NCBI GenBank assembly: GCA_022708585.1
Contig: JAKIYJ010000042.1
Coordinates: 1-9,641 of the forward strand
Source of the DNA: Bacteroidota bacterium
GTDB lineage: Bacteria > Bacteroidota > Bacteroidia > Bacteroidales > JAKIYJ01
Direction: 5' to 3'
DNA length: 9,641 nucleotides
The translations under genes were made by a program, and so were the position numbers. Shown here piece after piece: positions 5,829-9,641 of the stretch; the stretch's first letter is position 1; each line of letters starts with the position of its first letter. The notes under the pieces were generated by a model, which had not been told where the DNA came from, did no database searches, and worked only from the letters and a program-made list of their open reading frames with translations.

Positions 5829-6653
5829 ATGAAATACAATAATAATAAGAGTTACAATTATTTTGCTATAATTATAACATTATTCATCATACTGTGTACA
5901 AACGATCGGTGTATAGTATCGGAGAATCACACATACAGTACGACAGTTCCCTCCCAAACAATAAAATGGCAGTTAGAGATACCTGCTGATAAAGACGGCA
6001 TCGAGGTGGTTAATCATACATATTACACATTAGGTTATGTTGAAGAATGGGAACAGCCAGCATGGGTTGCATATCAACTAACATCACTTATGCTAAACAA
6101 TAAAGTAAAAAGAAAGGATAATTTCAGAGAAGATAATGCAGTTAAAACTGGCAGTGCCTATCCAGGTGATTATTCAAACAGTGGTTATGATAAAGGGCAT
6201 CTGTGTCCTGCGGGTGATATGATGTTTTCTGAAATTGCAATGAGCGAAACATTTTTTATGAGCAATATGAGTCCCCAAGTTCCCGAATTTAATAGGGGTA
6301 TCTGGAAAAGTCTTGAAAGTTTAATACGTGAATGGGCAAAAAAAGAAAAAAAACTTTATATTGTTACAGGTCCAATAATTAAACCTGGTTATAAAAAAAT
6401 TGGATATATTAATAAGGTAGCTGTGCCTCAGTATTTTTACAAAGCTGTTTTATATTACGGTGATAAAACAAAAAAATCTATAGGCTTCATACTACCACAT
6501 GAAGGAAGTAAACAACCTTTGAGTACTTATGCAGTAAGTATTGATAGTGTTGAAAAAATGACAGGATTGGATTTTTTTTATAAATTACCTGATGAGGAAG
6601 AAGAAATAATTGAAAATAAAGTAAAAAAGTGGGAATGGAAATGGCCTGAATAA
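5829..6653 (+). CDS. Secreted DNA/RNA non-specific endonuclease (NUC1/EndoG family)
   Basis: A 274-residue protein with an uncleaved anchor or signal peptide at about residues 11-24, so it is probably exported. The nuclease domain spans about 60-255. The catalytic motif is SGYDKGHLCPAGDM (117-130), with H124 as the general base; lysine replaces the arginine of the usual DRGH. NMSPQ (146-150) and FNRGIWKSLE (154-163) follow, where N155 matches the metal-binding Asn and E163 the conserved Glu of Serratia nuclease. The family cleaves single- and double-stranded DNA and RNA, often for nutrient scavenging; no immunity gene or toxin-delivery domain is present. A lipobox is doubtful: C23 is preceded by IIL. 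I see no TAnnTTTG box before it, so it may depend on read-through past the upstream hairpin. Its stop is one base from that of the convergent cdaA. Confidence 0.92.
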   Translation: MKYNNNKSYNYFAIIITLFIILCTNDRCIVSENHTYSTTVPSQTIKWQLEIPADKDGIEVVNHTYYTLGYVEEWEQPAWVAYQLTSLMLNNKVKRKDNFREDNAVKTGSAYPGDYSNSGYDKGHLCPAGDMMFSEIAMSETFFMSNMSPQVPEFNRGIWKSLESLIREWAKKEKKLYIVTGPIIKPGYKKIGYINKVAVPQYFYKAVLYYGDKTKKSIGFILPHEGSKQPLSTYAVSIDSVEKMTGLDFFYKLPDEEEEIIENKVKKWEWKWPE

Positions 6654-6654
6654 T

Positions 6655-7470
6655 TTATTTTTTTGTGGATTTATCAGGTAAATTAAATTCCTGTTCAAGT
6701 AAGGTAATTAATTTATCTATATATATATTTTCAATAATTTCACCGTTTTTACAATAAGCAAACTGACCAGTTTGTTCAGAAACAACAATTACTACTGCAT
6801 CCGATTGTTCAGTAATGCCAATAGCGGCTCTGTGTCTTAATCCATATTTTTCAGGGATTCCTTGACTTTTAGTAGTAATTGGCAAAACACATTTTGCTGC
6901 ATGTATTTTATTATTAAGTATAATAACAGCGCCATCGTGCAAAGGGTTATTTTTATAAAAAATACTTTCCAATAGTTGATCCGACATTTTGGCTTCTAAT
7001 AATACTCCTGTTTGAGAAATATCTTCAAGTGTATTTTTTTTTGTAATTACTATAAGTGCGCCTGTACGAGTAGAAGACATTTTATTAATTGCTTTAATGA
7101 TAGATTGTATATCAATATAATAAGGATTTTTGAACTGAAATTTTCCAAAAAAAATTTTATTTCTGTTAAAAAAAACGCCCCTGGTACCAAGCAACAATAA
7201 AAATCGTCGAATTTCCTGTTGAAATACTATAATCAAAGCAATAACACCTACCGAAATGAATTCCCCCAATATTTCACTTAACATTTGCATTCCGAGCCCG
7301 GAAACTATTTTAAAAATAAAATAGATAAATAAAATTCCAATAAAAATATTTATTGCAGCAGTACCACGTATTAAACGATATATTTCATATAGCAATAAAG
7401 CGACAAGAACAATATCAAGAAAATCAATTATTGTAAAATTAATAAAGCAATATATCAGCAATTGAATCAT
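6655..7470 (-). CDS. cdaA: Diadenylate cyclase CdaA (c-di-AMP synthase)
   Basis: CdaA is a membrane protein that joins two ATP into cyclic di-AMP, a second messenger linked to osmotic balance, potassium transport and the cell wall. The 271-residue protein has three hydrophobic segments (about 15-34, 40-58 and 69-84), then the DAC domain (about 100-262). The signature motifs are PLHDGAVII (176-184, with catalytic DGA at 179-181) and GLRHRAAIGITE (210-221, RHR at 212-214). The usual VVSEETG block here reads VVSEQTG (229-235), one acidic residue changed to Gln. The gene lies 21 nt downstream of lepB on the same strand, probably in one transcript; I see no -7 box in the gap. From memory, folP often precedes cdaA in Bacteroidetes, so lepB as neighbour is less usual. 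No c-di-AMP phosphodiesterase gene is in the window. Confidence 0.95.
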   Translation of the reverse strand: MIQLLIYCFINFTIIDFLDIVLVALLLYEIYRLIRGTAAINIFIGILFIYFIFKIVSGLGMQMLSEILGEFISVGVIALIIVFQQEIRRFLLLLGTRGVFFNRNKIFFGKFQFKNPYYIDIQSIIKAINKMSSTRTGALIVITKKNTLEDISQTGVLLEAKMSDQLLESIFYKNNPLHDGAVIILNNKIHAAKCVLPITTKSQGIPEKYGLRHRAAIGITEQSDAVVIVVSEQTGQFAYCKNGEIIENIYIDKLITLLEQEFNLPDKSTKK

Positions 7471-7491
7471 TTGTATCAGAACAAAGAAAAC

Positions 7492-9009
7492 TTAATGAAC
7501 AACTCTAAAAGTTTTGTTCCACCTTATTTTACCATTAAATAAATTCTTGTTTTTATCAAGAGAAAGCCAAACAAAAACAGCATTGCCAACAACGTGATCT
7601 ATTGGAACAAATCCCCAGTATCTTGAATCAGCCGAATTATGTCTGTTATCTCCCATAAGCCAATAATAATCCATTTTAAAAGTATAAGTATTGGATTCCT
7701 TACCATTTATAAATATTTTATCACCTTTTATTTTCAAATCATTATCTTCATAAACATCAATAATTCTCTGATAAAGTGAAATGTTCGACATATTAATAGG
7801 GATGGTAGTACCTGCTTTAGGAATCCATAAAGGACCATAATTATCTACATTCCATTTAAAATTTGCAATATCAAAAGGGAAAATTCTCGGGTCAGCTTCT
7901 CCTTTTCTATCTATTATTGGAGTAACTTCAAGAACATTAGGTAATTTTTTTAATTCTTTAACCGAGTTTTCAGTAAGTGTCATTATATATTCTCCCAGAT
8001 TGAAAGTATATATTTCATCGGTAATATCAAGTTTTTCAATAATTTTAGGATTAATTCTGGTCCCATTAGTTGTTACATGATATTTAAACTGCAAAATACC
8101 TGGATTTGGAGCAGGTTTCCCATTAATATACACAACTCTGTCAATAATTTCAAGAGTATCTCCAGGAATAGCAACACAACGTTTTACAAAATTTTCACGT
8201 TTATCGACTGGTCTGGCAATGATATCGCCAAAATTATTTTTATCATGCCATACACGTTCCCGTCCATATTCCTTAATCAAGGCATAATAACTTGCATTGC
8301 TTTGAAATTTTGTTGAAAGAGTATCTCCATCCGGATAATTAAACACAACAACATCGTTATTCTTAATGGATCGAATACCAGGAAAACGATAATATGGCAA
8401 AGATATCCATTCCAGATATGATTTTGTATTTTGAGTTAAAGGTAAAGTATGGTGTGCAAAAGGGAAAGATAAAGGCGTCATAGGTACTCTTGGACCATAA
8501 GTAACTTTACTGACAAAAAGAAAATCGCCTATAAGCAGAGTCTTTTCCATAGATGAAGAAGGAATGGTATAAGCTTCTATAAAAAAGGTTCTTATAACGG
8601 TAGCAGCAATAACAGCAAAAATTATAGCCTCAAGCCATTCACGAGCAACAGATTTTTGAACTGGCTTTTGCTTATCAGGATCTTGATATTTGACATTGGA
8701 AAAAAATCCAAGCCATGGCAGATAAAAAAATGGAAATAAAACAGCTAATGTCTGTGCACCCAATCCTCTCTTGCCAAAACAATTCAAAGTTTCAACTACC
8801 ATTAATAATATCATAAAAATATTAATAAAAGGAGTAAGTATAAAAATAAACCACCATAAAGGTTTTTTAATTATCTTAAGCCATATATAAAAATTATATA
8901 ATGGTACTATCGACATCCAGCCTTTATAATTAGATTTCTCAAAAATTGCCCATAACCCGGCAAAAAACAAAATGATAAATATTATCAATAAAATTAAATA
9001 AACGCTCAT
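7492..9009 (-). CDS. lepB: Signal peptidase I
   Basis: LepB cleaves signal peptides from exported proteins at the outer face of the inner membrane. At 505 residues it is much longer than the 324-residue E. coli enzyme, as is typical in Bacteroidetes. Residues about 1-105 form an extra N-terminal membrane region (segments near 3-22, 52-72 and 86-103; DUF5684-like). An anchor follows at about 127-146, then the catalytic domain. The catalytic serine is S153 in IPSSSMEKTLLIGDF, and the catalytic lysine is K276 in NFVKRCVAIPGDT. Box E, YWLMGDNRHNSADSRYWGFVP, is at about 449-469. The stretch between K276 and box E is long (about 300-420) and not individually recognised. It has its own promoter and is probably co-transcribed with cdaA. 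It should process the signal peptides of the thioredoxin-like protein and the nuclease in this window. Confidence 0.95.
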   Translation of the reverse strand: MSVYLILLIIFIILFFAGLWAIFEKSNYKGWMSIVPLYNFYIWLKIIKKPLWWFIFILTPFINIFMILLMVVETLNCFGKRGLGAQTLAVLFPFFYLPWLGFFSNVKYQDPDKQKPVQKSVAREWLEAIIFAVIAATVIRTFFIEAYTIPSSSMEKTLLIGDFLFVSKVTYGPRVPMTPLSFPFAHHTLPLTQNTKSYLEWISLPYYRFPGIRSIKNNDVVVFNYPDGDTLSTKFQSNASYYALIKEYGRERVWHDKNNFGDIIARPVDKRENFVKRCVAIPGDTLEIIDRVVYINGKPAPNPGILQFKYHVTTNGTRINPKIIEKLDITDEIYTFNLGEYIMTLTENSVKELKKLPNVLEVTPIIDRKGEADPRIFPFDIANFKWNVDNYGPLWIPKAGTTIPINMSNISLYQRIIDVYEDNDLKIKGDKIFINGKESNTYTFKMDYYWLMGDNRHNSADSRYWGFVPIDHVVGNAVFVWLSLDKNKNLFNGKIRWNKTFRVVH

Positions 9010-9028
9010 AAGACTTTATATTTGGGCA

Positions 9029-9059
9029 GCAAAGTAAGGATTTTTTTTATACATACAAA
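9029..9059 (-). promoter_or_regulatory. Candidate promoter for lepB-cdaA
   Basis: On the minus strand TTTG (9056-9059) is followed 18 bp later by TTACTTTGC (9029-9037). This resembles the Bacteroidetes -33 TTTG and -7 TAnnTTTG pair, with one mismatch at the second position of the -7 box. The -7 box lies 19 bp upstream of the lepB ATG, giving a very short leader. Confidence 0.5.
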
Positions 9060-9149
9060 TGATTGAATCAAAAATCTAACAATTAAAAATATATTCGGCT
9101 TTAATTCAAAATATAGATATTAATTGAATGCATATATCTTTATTGTCAA

Positions 9150-9174
9150 TTCAAAAATATTATATAATTTTGAA
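9150..9174. promoter_or_regulatory. 25-bp dyad containing opposed -7-like boxes
   Basis: TTCAAAA (9150-9156) and TTTTGAA (9168-9174) form a 7-bp inverted repeat with an 11-bp spacer. Inside it, the minus strand reads TATTTTTG (9152-9159) and the plus strand reads TAATTTTG (9165-9172). Both fully match TAnnTTTG and face outward toward lepB and rpiB. It could be an operator, a divergent promoter pair, or chance in A/T-rich DNA. Confidence 0.3.
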
Positions 9175-9285
9175 CGAAGTTGCATTTTCCCATTTTTCTA
9201 ATTTTAAATTTTATCATTAACGTAAATAAATAATTATTATTTAAAAGTTTACTTATATTTTATATGCAACTTTTTTAATATTTTT

Positions 9286-9293
9286 AAACTTTG
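9286..9293 (+). promoter_or_regulatory. Weak -7-like box before rpiB
   Basis: AAACTTTG, followed by C, differs from TAnnTTTG at one position and ends 24 bp before the rpiB ATG. That is the same spacing as the box before the sigma-54 activator gene. No -33 partner is visible. Confidence 0.35.
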
Positions 9294-9317
9294 CTGCTTT
9301 TATAACTTATCAATTAT

Positions 9318-9641
9318 ATGAAAAATATTATTATAGGAAGTGACCATGCAGGATTTGAATTAAAAACCAAAATTATTGAATATTTGAAAAATAATGATTA
9401 TAATGTTGAAGATGTTGGCTGTTATTCAATTGAAAGCGTTGATTATCCCGATTTTGCTCATAAAGTGGCTTCTGCTGTCAATAAAGGAAATTTTACAAAA
9501 GGAATTTTAATTTGTGGCAGTGGTAACGGCGTTTGTATGACTGCAAACAAATATAAAAACATAAGAGCTGCCATTGCCTGGAATAAACAAATAGCATATC
9601 TGGCTCGTTTGCATAACGATGCCAACATTATATGCTTACCT
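9318..9641 (+). CDS. rpiB: Ribose 5-phosphate isomerase B, N-terminal part (cut by window end)
   Basis: RpiB interconverts ribose 5-phosphate and ribulose 5-phosphate in the pentose phosphate pathway, in the cytoplasm. The 108 codons present begin MKNIIIGSDHAGFELK. The substrate-binding D9-H10 are in SDHAG, the catalytic cysteine is C66 in ICGSGNG, and H99 is in ARLHNDAN; all three fall at the same numbers as in E. coli RpiB. The family is about 145-150 residues, so roughly the last quarter lies beyond the window. LacA-type galactose 6-phosphate isomerase subunits share this fold, but the SDHAG/ICGSGNG combination fits RpiB. The start is the only plausible ATG and has no Shine-Dalgarno sequence. 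It is transcribed divergently from lepB. Confidence 0.93.
   Translation, partial: MKNIIIGSDHAGFELKTKIIEYLKNNDYNVEDVGCYSIESVDYPDFAHKVASAVNKGNFTKGILICGSGNGVCMTANKYKNIRAAIAWNKQIAYLARLHNDANIICLP

Larger units (their letters stand above)
9010..9317. other. Intergenic region between divergent lepB and rpiB
   Basis: This 308-bp gap has very high A/T content and no open frame worth calling on either strand. It holds the lepB promoter on the left, a dyad with two opposed -7-like boxes in the middle and a weak -7-like box before rpiB on the right. I see no tRNA, riboswitch or other RNA gene that I recognise. The remaining bases have no pattern I can support. Confidence 0.6.

Noticed and set aside
6336..6353. 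Two long A runs in the nuclease gene, considered as a programmed frameshift or an assembly error
   Set aside because: The frame continues intact on both sides into conserved sequence, and no overlapping frame with meaning follows.
7012..8316. Plus-strand open frames opposite cdaA and lepB (7012-7200 and 8077-8316)
   Set aside because: Antisense to cdaA and lepB, low complexity, with no start context or family resemblance.
9177..9272. Inverted repeat AAGTTGCAT / ATGCAACTT with a 78-nt loop, considered as a leader RNA stem for rpiB
   Set aside because: A 9-bp match across a gap of this size and base composition is expected about once by chance, and no supporting inner structure was seen.
1..9641. 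CRISPR array, insertion sequence, phage genes, tRNA or toxin-antitoxin pair
   Set aside because: No spaced repeats, transposase, terminal inverted repeats, cloverleaf or toxin-like small gene pair was found on either strand.

Overview
The window is AT-rich chromosomal DNA that looks like a member of the Bacteroidetes (Bacteroidota). Four things point there. The start codons lack Shine-Dalgarno sequences. Several promoter-like boxes fit the Bacteroidetes -7 consensus TAnnTTTG. The gene content is typical: a DUF3822-type gene overlapping rsmD, an N-terminally extended LepB, and a receiver-less sigma-54 activator with a GSFTGA loop. The region reads as ordinary core chromosome. I see no insertion sequence, phage, CRISPR, tRNA or rRNA.

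Left part (1-1821): the 3' end of a GHMP-family sugar kinase resembling D-glycero-D-manno-heptose 7-phosphate kinase runs rightward. It converges on a leftward gene for an exported TlpA-like thioredoxin protein. The leader of that gene carries a duplicated 11-bp sequence right next to the start codon.

Middle left (1822-4357): a leftward cluster in transcription order: a membrane-anchored pilin-like protein, a DUF3822-type protein, rsmD (16S rRNA methyltransferase, GTG start, overlapping the gene before it) and coaD (CoA biosynthesis). The first three genes lie close together or overlap. coaD follows after 54 nt and has its own candidate promoter. A 161-bp divergent promoter region separates this cluster from a rightward gene for a sigma-54 enhancer-binding protein.

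Middle right (4519-9009): the sigma-54 activator gene ends inside a perfect 16-bp-stem hairpin. It is followed by a secreted DNA/RNA non-specific (EndoG/NucA-like) nuclease. That gene converges, with a single base between stop codons, on a leftward pair: lepB (signal peptidase I), then cdaA (diadenylate cyclase making c-di-AMP) 21 nt downstream.

Right end (9010-9641): a 308-bp AT-rich intergenic region holds the lepB promoter and a dyad with opposed promoter-like boxes. The first 108 codons of rpiB (ribose 5-phosphate isomerase B) follow, cut by the window edge.

The genes are mostly housekeeping: CoA synthesis, rRNA modification, protein export, second-messenger synthesis and pentose phosphate metabolism. 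The least understood part is the pilin-like plus DUF3822 pair. I do not see strong evidence for a wholly new defence or mobile system here.
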